DNA from: Macrolepiota albuminosa
Lineage: Eukaryota > Basidiomycota > Agaricomycetes > Agaricales > Agaricaceae
NCBI GenBank assembly: GCA_027475525.1
Contig: JAMWFC010000117.1
Span: 1,102,183-1,166,182 of the forward strand
Length of the DNA: 64,000 nucleotides
Direction of reading: 5' to 3'
Shown here: positions 46,879-58,587 of the stretch, piece after piece
Layout of the letters: each line of letters begins with the position of its first letter
How positions within the stretch are numbered: the first letter of the stretch is position 1
Position numbers and translations under genes: made by a program
Notes under the pieces: model-generated
Database searches by the model: none
Seen by the model: the letters and a program-made list of their open reading frames with translations, nothing else
What the model was told of the DNA's origin: nothing

Positions 46879-47682
46879 ATGCCATCCAAGAAAAATCAAA
46901 CACTAGCCACGCCTGTGTCTGCCGCAGAAGAATCAGTAGCACCATCTACTCCAGATCCAGTACCACCAGTCCAAGTACTGTATTGTGCAGGTTCATCTGG
47001 ATTCATCCTCTGTATTCATGATCTAATCAATGTGGAGCGTTCTTTAGTCTGTTCTTTTCCCCCTGAATACTGCGAGTTTGGTTCGAGCCTTACGCGATGC
47101 AAGGAATGGCTGAAGGAGAATCACATAAACTTGTATGATAAGTACTATTCCGAAGGTAAACAACTGGTGTTATTGAATGCCGCTCATTTACAGACGCATG
47201 TTGCACAGATGCGCTCACGTCCAAAGTCGGAACACTGAGCTTGGAGGCGCAGGCTAAGTTGGAGAAGGACACAGCAAAGAAGGAGGCCAAAGCTGAGGCG
47301 AAGGCTGATGCCGCATTAAAGAAGAAGCTTGCATCACAGGTAATCTTGGGCTGTTGTAATCTCAGTGCAGAATGATAAAACCGCCCCTCATTTAAAGGTC
47401 ATCATAAAGCGGATAGAGAGAAACAAAAGAAAACATGTTACTTCTGTCTCGGGTCTTGAGGCATTCGGCGTTGATTTGAAGAAAGCGGCTAAGCAGTTCT
47501 CGTCCAAGTTTGCAACTGGTTCATCAGTGACGAAGAACCTCCAAGGACAAGACGAGATTGTCGTACAAGGGGATGTCAGTGACGAAATTATCGAGATGAT
47601 TCATGACGGTGTTGGGGTGCTGAAAGGCATACCAGCAGATAATGTAGATGTAGTGGAAGAAAAGAAGAAGAAAGGAGATTAA
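46879..47682 (+). CDS. TMA22: Density-regulated protein DENR/Tma22
   Basis: The Cys-containing N-terminal motif is VLYCA, then after an intron VCSFPPEYCEFG and CKEWLKENHINLYDKYYSE. The linker is Lys/Ala-rich (KLEKDTAKKEAKAEAKADAA). The C-terminal SUI1/eIF1-like domain includes KVIIKRIERNKRKHVTSVSG, then LEAFGVDLKKAAKQFSSKFA and GSSVTKNLQGQDEIVVQGDV. Tma22 pairs with Tma20/MCT-1 and recycles or re-initiates 40S subunits after termination. Length and domain order are normal. It converges with the ligase gene over a 134-base gap. Confidence 0.94.
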
Positions 47683-47816
47683 GGACCTTGATACGAATGA
47701 GAATGGACTTGAATAAATGCACACATGATAGCAAAAAATCGCCTTCAACACTCTATAACTAATTATTGAGGCTTAGACGACTGATCCAATATCTATCTTT
47801 GTGCGATTATACTCGG

Positions 47817-49876
47817 TCAATGTTTACTACCTAAGAGACGATGCTTAGGGATTTCGGCGTCTCTGGCTTCATCTTTGTCGATGGCTTCACCAATATAGGA
47901 AGGGAATCTCAAAGATATGTGTGAGCTTATTTGCGAGTCAAAGTGTTCTGTAATCTTCTTCACCTGGGCACACCATTCTTCGTTAGCTCTTGGAAGCGAT
48001 AGGTGATGATAACACCGATTTTTGGTGGGTTCTTGCGTTGTTTGTCACTCAACCCCGAACCAACGCTGAAGGTCTAGCAATAGATCATCGAGATCATCGA
48101 TCAGCTGTCAATGTAGAAACCAACAGTATTGGAAGCCTTTGCCCAATACTGATATCCCACAACACACGTACCTTTCCCGATTGCATTCTACATTTCAGCG
48201 CACCAGTAGAACCCTGATGTCTACCCTTACTGGGAACATAACCTATTACGACAGCCTCTGCATCGTAGAAAGTCTGGCACCTGATCAGTCGGTGAATAAG
48301 GGTCTGTTGTGAGATAAAGAAACACCTTGATCTTCAACAACGACCCAGAGCGTCCACCCTTGTATTCTCTGTGATACCAACGAGTCAATACAGTTAAGGC
48401 AAGAAGGTGAATTTTGAGTACGATGCTGGTTCTCTTAACATCAAGCCTTCGCCACCCAAGCTCTCGATCTCTCTGAGTTTATCAAGGACATGCTGTCTGC
48501 TTCTGGCTTTCTCGTGTTTGACAATATTGACAATGTCAGAAGCATAGTCACCATCCGGACCAAAGAGCCTTTCCAGAATGTCAATACGTTCTTCGAATGA
48601 GAGGTGACCCTTCGAAGGTATATCAAAAATCTGTTGTTAGGCCGACGGTCAAACCTTGGGTTTGATCTCGGTAAGCAAAGACGAACTTGGAATGTGATCT
48701 TATTCCAATGAGGTGAGTCGCGAGTCTTCACGATTGAAATAGTTGATTGGAATTCGCCCCTCCCACCAAAAAGTTCACCGTCCAACGTGACGTCATTAGG
48801 AAGCTCTGGGAAAACATTAACAAGTCTTATGATGCAGTCTGTGATACTGACTCTCTAAAAACCATTTGGGAGGAGTGAACCGATTGCCTAGACGGCTGAT
48901 CATGTCCTTGCCATCATAGTATGCTCTGTATGGTGATCAGAGCCAGTATTGGATGGCTTTGAGCTCTGAAGTGATCATACCTGACGCCATCCAACTTCTC
49001 GGAAATCCACCAACCTGTAGGATCAGGACCAGTCTCGACGTCCCATTTATTGGCCAGTAGAAGGTCGGGTATAGCTTTGCTAGTTGTCAGAGCGTCGTCT
49101 TCGTCTTCTTTATCCTTGCCGCCTCCTGGAGCAGGTTTGTGGGCCTTCTTGGTTGACTTCTCACCCTCATCATGTTTGTTGTCGTCATCTACTTTCTTTC
49201 TAGGGGAAGGCTCTCGACCTTTTCTAGAATCATTATCTTCATGTTGCTGATCTCTGCTCCTTGCAGAAGATGTACTTCGAAGTTTCTTAACGGGTTTACT
49301 GTCTTCTTCGACCTCTCTTTCGTCGGCCTTTCTTCGTTTCGAAGCAGCCTTTGCTTTTTGTACAGGAGCAGACTTCTCGGCTGTTGACTTCGGGGGTGGT
49401 CGGTTTGGGTTCTTAAGTTTCAGGCGAGCTTCCTCATATTTGTCGCCAAAAAGGGACTTGATATGTTTGCAAGTGCGAGCATTCACCGGATGGCCACTCT
49501 ACAGATTTCAGTCGAAACAGTAACCTGAAGGGAATGAAAGATTACACTGACTTGGTTCCTCCATGCCTTCGAGGGAGTTGTGATGAATTAGGATGTATAG
49601 TTAGAAGATACACAGCAGCTTACGGGACAGGTACTAATTAAGATCGAATGACTGTCTCTGAACGATCCAAGGTCAACTCTTACCAATAAAAATGGTCGGA
49701 AATACGTTTGATTTTGTACACAGAGTTACTGAACATTCAAATTGTACGTGAACCTCGAAAATGTGTAAGGGATGGAGAACTTGCCTTGAAATCGAGCTCA
49801 CTTCCCTTTCCTCACCATCGAGCAAGAAAAGTTTGGGCCGGATGCCGTTAATTTCTGCAAGTTCGTCATCAGCCAT
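47817..49876 (-). CDS. ATP-dependent DNA ligase with N-terminal SWIM-type zinc finger
   Basis: Exons near the 5' end give a SWIM-like CxC..CxH site: TCP, AWRNQ, then SGHPVNARTCKHIKSLFGDK. A long Lys/Arg/Ser linker follows. The catalytic part is a minimal nucleotidyltransferase. The adenylation motif is WISEKLDGVR (Lys of K-x-D-G), then NDVTLDGELFGGRGEFQSTI with the motif III region, LGGEGLMLREPAS, and YKGGRSGSLLKIK, motifs IV and V. An OB-fold-like end reads VKKITEHFDSQISSHISLRF. This resembles the small ligase class of bacteria, kinetoplastids and some fungi, not Cdc9 or Lig4. Its compartment is unclear. It diverges from the UPF0658 gene. Confidence 0.82.
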
Positions 49877-50098
49877 AGCTTTGGTACAATGAAAAAGAAA
49901 AGTTTATGTACGGGGTCAAGCGCTAAGTGCTGAGGCTTGACGTTGAACAACCATCAAATACACCCACCTAAGTCACAGCCACTTCGGCAGTGTTGTGATG
50001 GAGCTTCAAGTTGCACCGGAATTAACAACTGGACAAAACATCCAGGCTTGCAAGTGACCCTTGCCATACCCCATTCCCTTCCCAACAACTATCGTTTA
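49877..50098. promoter_or_regulatory. Divergent promoter region, DNA ligase / UPF0658
   Basis: About 220 bases between divergent start codons. No recognisable core element. Confidence 0.35.
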
Positions 50099-52114
50099 AT
50101 GGCCGTTGAACCTCTTCTCGCTACACGAGCCCAACGAGCTTTCATTTGCACAGGTATGGACCCACCGATCATATCTCGGGAGCTAACTCATGGATGAATA
50201 AATCAGTGATTCTTCGTGAGCAGCATTAGCGTACGACCACAACTTCTCGCTGACATAGATCTGTATGCTTCAGAAGCGATCGTAGTGCTGGTTATGGTTG
50301 GAATCACATTCAGAAAAGTGCGTAATCCACAGTAATAACATTGGTGTTATATGTTCTCACTATCATACAGGTCGAAGTAAAGGTCGACTTTACTAAGGAG
50401 CCAGCATACAAAGTCTCCCATCTATTTCTTTTTTTCTCTCTTCACAACTCTGCTCATCATTCACTGCAGACGCTGCCATGTTACTTGGCGCTATTTGCTC
50501 TGGCTGAGTTGATGCTCTTTTCCTCCTTGCTCATCATTCACTGCAGACGCTGCCATGTTACTTGGCGCTATTTGCTCTGGCTGAGTTGATGCTCTTTTCC
50601 TCCTCTCATCAAACTTGCTGACGGATGATTCAGAATTTTCGAGCTTTTTATTGCCTTCGATGCTCTTCGTTTACGAAATGTTATCCAGTTGTTTGGCCTC
50701 ATTCGTAATTCTTTTCTTTCTATTTGGCAATGCAGAATGACATCTGTTTTTAGTATTTCATCTGGCTCTTATGGTTTTTGCTGCACTCCAAGTTCATCAA
50801 ACGAGAACCGCCCTGGTTACACTTCCGAATTGTGATGCGGCTTTCAATCCAATTGTTAGAATGTCTCTACAATTGTTCACTGAACTCTTCATGATTCATG
50901 GCGTTTTTAGAAATGCGGAGGTCACGGAACGCTTTGGAAGAGCGTAGAGCCCTTTTTGATAGTTGCTCCTTGCGTTATCAGTGCCTCGTGGCTCATGATA
51001 CTTTTCTGGGTCAAACAGCTTTATGCAGAGTTTGGGTATATCTATTCCCTCATTGTTCGCGTCTTATGTTGATTTGACATCGAGCTGGGCAATATTTCAT
51101 GTTGTCGGGGCTGACCGAAAGATGAAAAGTAAGGCTTTTGAACTCAAACGTGTACTTTTGATATTCTGATTACACAATGTCAGCTATGTATCAATGGTAT
51201 CAGATCATGATCTGCCTCCTCAAGTTTGACTTCTTCTGCTTCACTGGGGTTACTATGCAGGTTGATAAATAGTCCATCAGATCATGATCTGCCTCCTCAA
51301 GTTTGACTTCTTCTGCTTCACTGGGGTTACTATGCAGGTTGATAAATAGTCCTCTCTTATGTTATCAAATCTTTCTAATGAGCTTTCAGCTTCTCATTGT
51401 GGTTTTGCAAAAGAATTCATCCGAGTTTGGTGTTACTATCGCAGCAATCCCGGTTGTTCTTATCCTCTTGATTCTGTGTGGTATTGCTGTCCAAAAGGAA
51501 ATCAAGTGGTAGGTCCTTCGCGCCTCCGATATCTTCTAGTGTCAATGACTGCGTAGGATCATGTCAATTTCTCTCGTTATGATGCTGGCTGCACTAAGCT
51601 ACTGTAAGTGTTTCTAACATCTTCAGAGGTAGATTATCCGAGTTTCATTGATGGCACAATTATCTAGTTTGTGAGTGTTACATACAGCCTTTTTCTTGGC
51701 CCCATTTCAATTTTTTGTCGCAGTGTATAAACTCGTCCGTTTTTATGAGCCATCGTCGGAGTCTCAGTATCGGACTACAAGGGCGACTCTGACAACTTTC
51801 AGTCAGTTACATGTATTTCACTTCGCTCGCATCTGACCCTCGTAATAGCTATCGTTGCATTCCTTCTTTTATTCGCTACATTCGCTGTCGGCCTTCGTTG
51901 CCTTGCAGACTTTGACAAGGGACTGTTGTCGTCGAAAGTCAACGGTGAGAATCTTCATTCTATCATTTTGCGCCATTATAAGACGGGTTTGCCGCCTTGT
52001 CTAGCAATGCCAATACGTGCACCAAAAACCTTGAGCGCGGATGTGAATAATATGAGCCAATACCCAACTTCTTACTCTGCTGCCCCGGTGGTATCACGCA
52101 TATCAATCGAGTGA
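50099..52114 (+). CDS. UPF0658 Golgi-type multi-pass membrane protein
   Basis: It starts MAVEPLLATRAQRAFICT. Many tiny exons encode about seven to nine hydrophobic segments: EAIVVLVMVGITFR, TLPCYLALFALAE, IFELFIAFDALRLRNVIQLF, PFLIVAPCVISASW, IAAIPVVLILLILCGIAVQK and SIVAFLLLFATFAVGLRC. The diagnostic core is GADRKMK, then MYQWYQIMICLLKFDFFCFT. The block VYKLVRFYEPSSESQYRTTR ends the conserved region. Fission-yeast relatives are annotated as Golgi membrane proteins of unknown function. Two 77-base duplications (50451, 51200) lie across exon-intron edges and collapse without harm to the exons. Confidence 0.8.
50451..50604 (+). repeat. Exact 77-bp tandem duplication #12
   Basis: Units 50451-50527 and 50528-50604. 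It copies an intron end and the exon TLPCYLALFALAE of the UPF0658 gene. Confidence 0.95.
51200..51353 (+). repeat. Exact 77-bp tandem duplication #13
   Basis: Units 51200-51276 and 51277-51353. It copies the exon encoding IMICLLKFDFFCFTGVTMQ and part of the next intron. Confidence 0.95.
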
Positions 52115-53466
52115 TGGAACGTCCTAGGATACAACTGCGACATCTATACTTTCTATACATACTATGGAACATCATGCCATACATACCTACTGATCTTGTT
52201 CGCACACCAAACTTTAATGTTACATATGTTACATGAAGATAACCTGGATTATTTATGTACTTAGTTTGAGAGAATGCGCTTACATTACGTTTTCTGACTT
52301 GATGTGATGCAATGGCCATTGTAATCTCAAGTCCTGGACACCCTAGATGATTAAGTAATCAAATCCTCAGTCTGTAGTACAAATGACTGTGTTCCTAGTT
52401 AAATACAGATTAGTAGATAATCTGATCTTTTTGGTACTTAATATTGTAAGTTGTATGTAGAGGCTCACCTTCTGTTTTGTCATTGATCACAATTTAACCC
52501 AAATTCAAAAGACCATGTGTGTTCTCCTACACTGCATTGTGTGATAAACCTCCAGCTTGGCTGTGCGCACCAAAACTATAGTACAACACATCTGCCAAGT
52601 CATGAGCACAGGCTACAGGAGCAACGATCCAGCTTGGCTGTGCGCACCAAAACTATAGTACAACACATCTGCCAAGTCATGAGCACAGGCTACAGGAGCA
52701 ACGAGACATAGAATAAACCAGCAACAAATAGAAGGAACGTGAAAGGCCGACTAGAAAACGAGGGTAACTTGCCAGCAAATTGGCCAGGGCGAGCTGAGGT
52801 TTTAGTGGGTATACGTGACCCAAAACACCTCCCCGACGGGTAACGCAAAATCCCATACTCCATACCAGGAGTGTGCTTAAAGCATTTCCTCAGGGTGGAC
52901 GCCTTCACACAGGACAAATCCTGGCTGGAAGGACTAACGCCGGAGGGGCAAAGCTTTGTTAGTAGCCGAAAGGCTACCAGATGGTCCCTATTTTATCTCG
53001 ACCGATCTCGGCTCTTGACCTCCCGGTGTACTGAGAGTGTTTGCGCTCGTTACCAACAAATTTGAGTCCGTTACATTCTGCCTCCACGGCAACTCTCCTC
53101 AGACGCGCTCTCAGTCTCCCGCCAAACTCAGGATTTATACGCGTGTTCTCGTTTGGTTATCGTTATCCAGTGAACAGATCTTTGAGTCCTGCCTTATCTT
53201 ACATATCTCCTTGTGATCTCCCGTATTGCCTCTCACTTCACCGTACCGGCTACTCCCATTACCCAAGTATAAAATTCTGTCAAGAGTCAGAAGACAGTTC
53301 TTTTGCAATCGAGGACTTACATCAGTTCTATAGATTGACCTCTCTTGTGACTACACCGTTACTCTAACGCTGTCGTTACAGTAACACTCCTCCAAACAAA
53401 AAATACTGACCAGACCCAGGACGATTATTAACGACTTGACATCTCAGGACGTTCAGGTTTCTAACG
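52115..53466. other. Long intergenic stretch, no gene seen
   Basis: About 1.35 kb between co-directional genes. The first half is AT-rich; the second half, from about 52700, is GC-richer with open frames on both strands but no recognisable motif or splice pattern. It contains duplication #14. Confidence 0.4.
52551..52704 (+). repeat. Exact 77-bp tandem duplication #14
   Basis: Units 52551-52627 and 52628-52704 are identical, in intergenic DNA. Confidence 0.95.
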
Positions 53467-55092
53467 ATGCCAGTCGAGCTACCGGGCTTCTACTTTGACA
53501 CGTCACAAAATCGATATTTTCCACTTTCATCGAAGCCAAAGGTTCCCTTGTCTCAACCAACACCTGTGTCAAACGCAGACGATCACTCAAGTCATTCTTA
53601 CAAACGTCGGCGACTCTCTTCGTGGCACTGGAATGAAACAGCTCGGACATCCAGTTGCGCCAGTGAAAGATACCAGGCCTCTCAGTATGTCCACTCAAAA
53701 ATGGACCGATTAAAATCTAACTGGGTAATGCAGCGATTTCGTTCTTTCTCAATACGCCAATACAACACGCGTGCATGAATCATTCGTTCCAGTTTTTGGT
53801 CGCATCAAGTCTTTTTCCGTATGCAGAAACTGTCAAGGCATATCCTCATCAGTGTTGATCATATTTGTAGTCATTGACCTTGGACGGGGTTACCCACCGC
53901 TTCATCGGCGACAGTCGAGGATGGTTATACTCCAATGTAGAGCGTGACACTGGTCTCTTTCAGGCTGATGTCAACCTACAACCTGAAGCGGAAGTTTGTA
54001 GAAACTTTTAATAGATGCTCTTATCTTAATTGTGAAAGAGTAGGTGTCCTCAATTAGTACATCTGGCGCTCGTTGCATGTCAGAAGGTTCTTGTTTATTG
54101 CTTTCGACATCAACTTATTTTCTAAACGTAGTGCCACGTCCTTTGGTCCTTCTGCAAAGATCGCTGTTCAGGATCTCAATATGGCAGGGTAAGTGAACCA
54201 ACTTATTTATCACGACAAATTTTAGATCTAAAATTTAAATAGACGAATATCACTCTTGAGCCTGAATGGAGTGCACGACATTTGGTCTTCCCACTTGGAA
54301 GAGGCCTCTTTAGTACTAGGTACTTTGACTTCTTCCAGTGAGTTTTAATCTCACGGTCATACCTAAAGGAGTGTCCAAGAAAGCGGTGTACATGCGCGAC
54401 ATCGACGCTTTTCCAGTGCAAGATTTGGAAACGCACAGCGATGTTTTCGCGGTGCGGCAACACGGTGTACGTTTCAACCTATCCCAGGTTTGTCTGACCA
54501 GTCAACGAGAGAAGTGATCAGAACACAATCTTCGCCGGGTGCCGTAACGGAAACATTATGCAATTTGACAAGCGTCTCGGCAAACGTGGCCAGAGACTCT
54601 ACAATGACCGTTTCCTTAATCAACAACGTACAAGTGTCCTGCATTTAGAAGTGTTGGCCGAGTGGCAGCTACTCACCAGTTACATGAACGGCAAAGTGCG
54701 TTCTTTACCATACATAGTTGGAAAAGGCCCGATAAACAAATTTCCTTTTGCTGCAGTTGATGACCTTTGACCTTCGTTTCACCCGTGATTCATCGCCACT
54801 TGTGCAGTACCATGGACACCATAACACCTACACTCAAAGGCTTGGAATTGCCGTGGATCCCACCCATGACTTTCTTTTTGCGGCAGGTGAGGACTGTCGA
54901 ATACGGGCTTGGTCTGTCCATACAGGACAGTCTGTGATCTTCCCATCGTCTGACAATGACACGCACAATCCGTTTCTCAAGGTGTTTCCTGGAACTGTAG
55001 AAACGATGCAGGTAACTTATGAACCTCAGGGCCTGTGTCTCTGGGCTGGACACGATCAAACGCTGTACCAGATTTATCTAGGCCAGCGTTAA
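53467..55092 (+). CDS. DCAF4/WDR21-like WD40 protein
   Basis: It starts MPVELPGFYFDTSQNRYFPL. This LPGFYxDxxxNRYF opening is typical of DCAF4, a substrate receptor of CUL4-DDB1 ubiquitin ligases. The rest has degenerate WD40 blades: LLTSYMNGKVRSLPY, then LGIAVDPTHDFLFAAGEDCR and IRAWSVHTGQSVIFPSSDND. A final blade is YEPQGLCLWAGHDQTLYQIY. The central exons (about 53720-54550) are short, and I could not fix all splice junctions. One apparent frame break near 53735 may be another lost base or a missed intron. No domain other than the WD40 repeats is visible. Confidence 0.72.
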
Positions 55093-55717
55093 GTATGCCT
55101 TGTCGCTCGCTATGTCCACCGGAGTTTTCGCTTGAAACTCTTTGTATATTAATTCTTCGTTCACCGCCGAATATTTCTCTGAAGAGCGAGAGGACAATGA
55201 TCACATGTGCAGGATTTACGCCTGCTGTCCGAAGACGCAGTAATACTCGAGACGGACACGGTTTCCGTTATGATCTCCACCGACGAGCATGTGAACCCAT
55301 AGATAGTCAACCTCATATTCAAGGACACCTTGTAACGTTTTGCAATGTGTTTGAGCAAAGATATGTACTACACGTAGACATAGAAGTTGTGTGCTCAACA
55401 GTGATGTTCGATCCAACCCCAATGAAAGTATACAGTATTAGAGGAAGAGTGTTAGACACGTGTTAGAATTTGAGCTGCTAGAGTGAGAAATGAATGAGTG
55501 AACTATATTTTAACCGCCGGCAAGCCACACTGCTGGGCTAAGAGGCGGGGGCAAAGTATCGTCTGTACTCTACTCCAATAATTTAACTAGGTGGTCATTG
55601 TGCCGCAGGCGGCATGCGTCCTCTGTAGTTTTGGGTATTGGAACTGCCCTCGCAGACTTTCAGGTGGCGTGAACGTGGGCGAGGTTACGTCGCGGATGAC
55701 GGAATGAGAAATGATGG
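55093..55717. other. Gap before retroelement remnant
   Basis: About 620 bases. Open frames (for example 55035-55466) overlap the WD40 gene end and have no supporting motif. Confidence 0.35.
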
Positions 55718-56040
55718 ATGAGGGCTCAAAGAAGAATTAGGACAGTAATGATGGGAAAGGATAAAAAGGCAGGGATGAGAGCACTGGAGGCACCAAGAAG
55801 AGGATCAGCAAGGTATATTGTAGATGAAGTGTTGGAGAAAATCTGGAAAGTCAAGGAAATAGAAGCATCACACTATACTGGATACCAGGGCATAAAGAGA
55901 TACTGGACAACAAGCAGGCAGACAGGAAGTAAAACAGGCAGCTGAAAGGAAGGAGACGGAGTTACAAGGATTTCCTTTCCTCAGGAAACCCCTCAAGACA
56001 TCCAAAGTTGTTGCCAATATGTTGACTAGATTAAAGTTGT
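55718..56040 (+). mobile_element. Retroelement RNase H remnant
   Basis: The plus strand reads KKAGMRALEAPRRGSARYIV, then DEVLEKIWKVKE, and in another frame YWIPGHKEILDNKQADRK. After one more base shift comes VKQAAERKETELQGFPFLRK. WIPGHxxIxxNxxAD is the closing motif of RNase H domains in LINE (Tad1-like) and other retroelements, with the AD aspartate. No reverse transcriptase is nearby, so this is a small decayed scrap. Confidence 0.6.
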
Positions 56041-56541
56041 TATGAGTTCAGTTTCAAAAGAGGTTAAAAAATACTTACCATTGCAGACTTGACCTTGCAC
56101 TGAGGCCTGAGTTATTCCTTCAAGCATGCCAATGACATGGAAACAGTGCCTTGGATATGGCCATTCTTCTTTTCATGAAGCATAAGCAATAGCTGTCACA
56201 AGATTTGCATCTTCCTCATTGACACCTCAAATGAATTTTTGCAGGCACTCTTTATACTCACGAGAGCACTGTCACAGGATCGCGGTGAAAGACGCGACGT
56301 AAAATTCAGTCAAGCACCAACGGCGAAGGGGCTCAGGTTGCTAAATTAAATCGGGCCATGACTTGCAGCACCAGCCCATTCCTGTGACAACGTGGTTTGC
56401 TCTGATGGACCAACTGGCTCGTCGCCGAAACGCGTTCCATTTTAGGGCAGGACATTACACAACTCTAACTAACCTTTACCTTTGTTAAATCTTCAAAGCT
56501 TTGCAACCTATCTTCCCATAGTGCGTTGGAGTGATTGAGTG
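56041..56541. other. Upstream region of the PAP2 gene
   Basis: About 500 bases with no recognisable gene. The N-terminal exon of the PAP2 protein could lie here. Confidence 0.35.
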
Positions 56542-57252
56542 ATGGTGCAGTCCTCAGGTTGGTGTCATCCATGGTGGTTGTCATTTCTTGACCGTGTGCG
56601 TGTTTTGCAAATTCATAATACACTCTCTAATATGCCCATTCACTCTGTTCAGATCAACCTGATCGTAACAGGACTAACAGCTGCTGTAATAATCCTCACT
56701 CGATCTACAGCAGTCATATATTTTGCTCTTGGTGCACTCATGCACCAGTATTGTCAAAGTTATGAAGAAAGCTATTCGTCAGCCCCGGCCAGCCAACCAG
56801 ACATCAAAACAGAAGACCACCTATGGGTATGAGGGCTTTTCAAGAAAGCTATTCGTCAGCCCCGGCCAGCCAACCAGACATCAAAACAGAAGACCACCTA
56901 TGGGTATGAGGGCTTTTCATCAATCGTGTCTTTATGTCACTACAATGAACGCTTTGACAGTATGCCTAGTACTCACTCGGCCACAATCAGTTACTATGCA
57001 GTCTACATCCTCCTTGCTTGTATACACCTGCCGTCCCACGTATCCCTTCCTTCATCTGTATGGATGCGGATACTCCCGCCGGCGTTGTTTTTTCCATGCG
57101 CTGTTACAGTAGTTTTGTCGAGAATCTGGCTTGGCCACCATACGTGGCCGCAAGTCCTGGTAGGAGTGTCTCATGGCCTCATTTTTGCAACTGTTTGGTT
57201 TAAGTTGTGGTGTGCGGGTTTAGACCAGTGGAGACCGCAGACAGAAGTTTAG
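56542..57252 (+). CDS. PAP2-family lipid phosphatase
   Basis: All three PAP2 signature motifs are visible. Motif 1 is KKAIRQPRP (K-x6-RP). After an intron with donor GTATGA, motif 2 is YGMPSTHSATISYYAVYI (PSxH). Motif 3 is SRIWLGHHTWPQVLVGVSHG (SR-x5-H-x3-D position occupied by Q-V). Hydrophobic helices flank them (INLIVTGLTAAVIILTR). The family dephosphorylates dolichyl pyrophosphate or other lipid phosphates in ER or Golgi membranes. The start at 56542 is uncertain. The frame before motif 1 does not join cleanly near 56745, and a 77-base duplication covers motif 1. The usual aspartate of motif 3 is not evident. Confidence 0.75.
56765..56918 (+). repeat. Exact 77-bp tandem duplication #15
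   Basis: Units 56765-56841 and 56842-56918. It copies PAP2 motif 1 and the following intron donor. Confidence 0.95.
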
Positions 57253-57381
57253 TGTAAGCAGAGTACTTAGATTTTCTCTACATTCCTACTGCACAAACCA
57301 CGCTGCAGTCATGTGTGCGCGTTGACCCCAACACGTGATTACAACCAGTTGACCCTTCAACGTCAACGTTCAACAACAACC

Positions 57382-58493
57382 ATGGACCAAGAAGACCCTA
57401 TCACTCAATTCTTTCCTGACCTGGATACTGTCGACCTCTACGAGGTCCTTTCTGTTCCAAGTGATGCCAAAATAGATATCATAAAGAAAGCCTACCGGCG
57501 CCTTGCTCTCGTCTATCATCCTGACAAGCACGCGACAGCCAGCGATGCCGATAAGGCAACGGCCTCAACCAAATTTCAGCAAGTTGGATTCGCTTATGCT
57601 GTACTGAGCGATGAAGAAAGGCGGCTCCGGTACGACCAGACCGGAAGGACAGATGAAGGATTTGAACTTGCCGCTGGGGACGAAGGATGGGAAGCGTACT
57701 TTGAGGCCATGTTTGAACGCGTCACACGTGGAAAGCTCGATGACATGAAGAAAGAATACCAAGGTGAGTTCGATAGCGCGTATCCTACTTTTGTCTCTTT
57801 TTCCTAAATAAATACATGTACAAAGGTTCAAATGAAGAGATTGAAGACCTTGCTGAGGCATACACTAGTACTGGTGGCTCTATAGGCGATATAATGAGTC
57901 ATATACCCCATTCGACTCATGAGGACGAAGCACGGTTCATCAAAATAATTTCCGGCTTAATTGTGAAAGGGACTTTGCCAATGCTTGACACTTGGCAGGA
58001 AAGTGTCAAAGACGAGAAAGCCAAACTCGTTCGACGGAAACAAAGCGAAAAGGAAGCCAAGGAAGCAGAGCAGCTTGCAAAAGAGTTGGGAGTTTGGGAT
58101 GAATTCTATGGCAGCGGCAAAAAAGGGAAGCGGAAGACAGAGGCCAAAGGAAAGAAACATACAGACGGAAAAGAAGGAGAAGAGGAAGATCATTCAGCGC
58201 TTCAAGCACTTATTCTGAAGAAAAGACAGAAAAATATGGATAGCTTTTTCGATGGCCTTGCCGCGAAATACGCAGAGCCTACATCTAAGGCTGGAGGGGG
58301 AACGAAAAAAAGGGGTAGAGCTAATAAAGAGGGTGAAGGTTTGCCGACCAAGAAAATGCGTAAGGTGACGCCGCAGCCTCCAGATGACGAAGAAAAGTTG
58401 CCGACTAGCATGTTTGAAGGCAAGGCAAAGCCATCGTTGAGTATGGATGCACCTAGAGCGAAGACAGTACCTAAGACCCGAAGGAAGGTGTAG
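57382..58493 (+). CDS. DNAJC9-like J-domain protein
   Basis: After MDQEDPITQFFPDLDTVDLY the J domain runs EVLSVPSDAKIDIIKKAYRR, then LALVYHPDKHATA with the HPD motif intact, to RRLRYDQTGRTDE. After one intron comes the family-specific helical part: GSNEEIEDLAEAYTSTGGSI, then GDIMSHIPHSTHEDEARFIK. The C terminus is a Lys/Glu-rich nuclear tail (GSGKKGKRKTEAKGKKHTDG). Human DNAJC9 recruits HSP70 to histones H3-H4, so a nuclear histone-chaperone role is likely but inferred. It has one clear intron near 57762-57825 and normal length. Confidence 0.9.
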
Positions 58494-58587
58494 TAAGACG
58501 GCTACCAGAAAGCTATTAGATGTTTTTGTACTTTGTATTATCACTTGCAGTTATTTATATGATATTATTTTTGTGATCGCTCGATGT

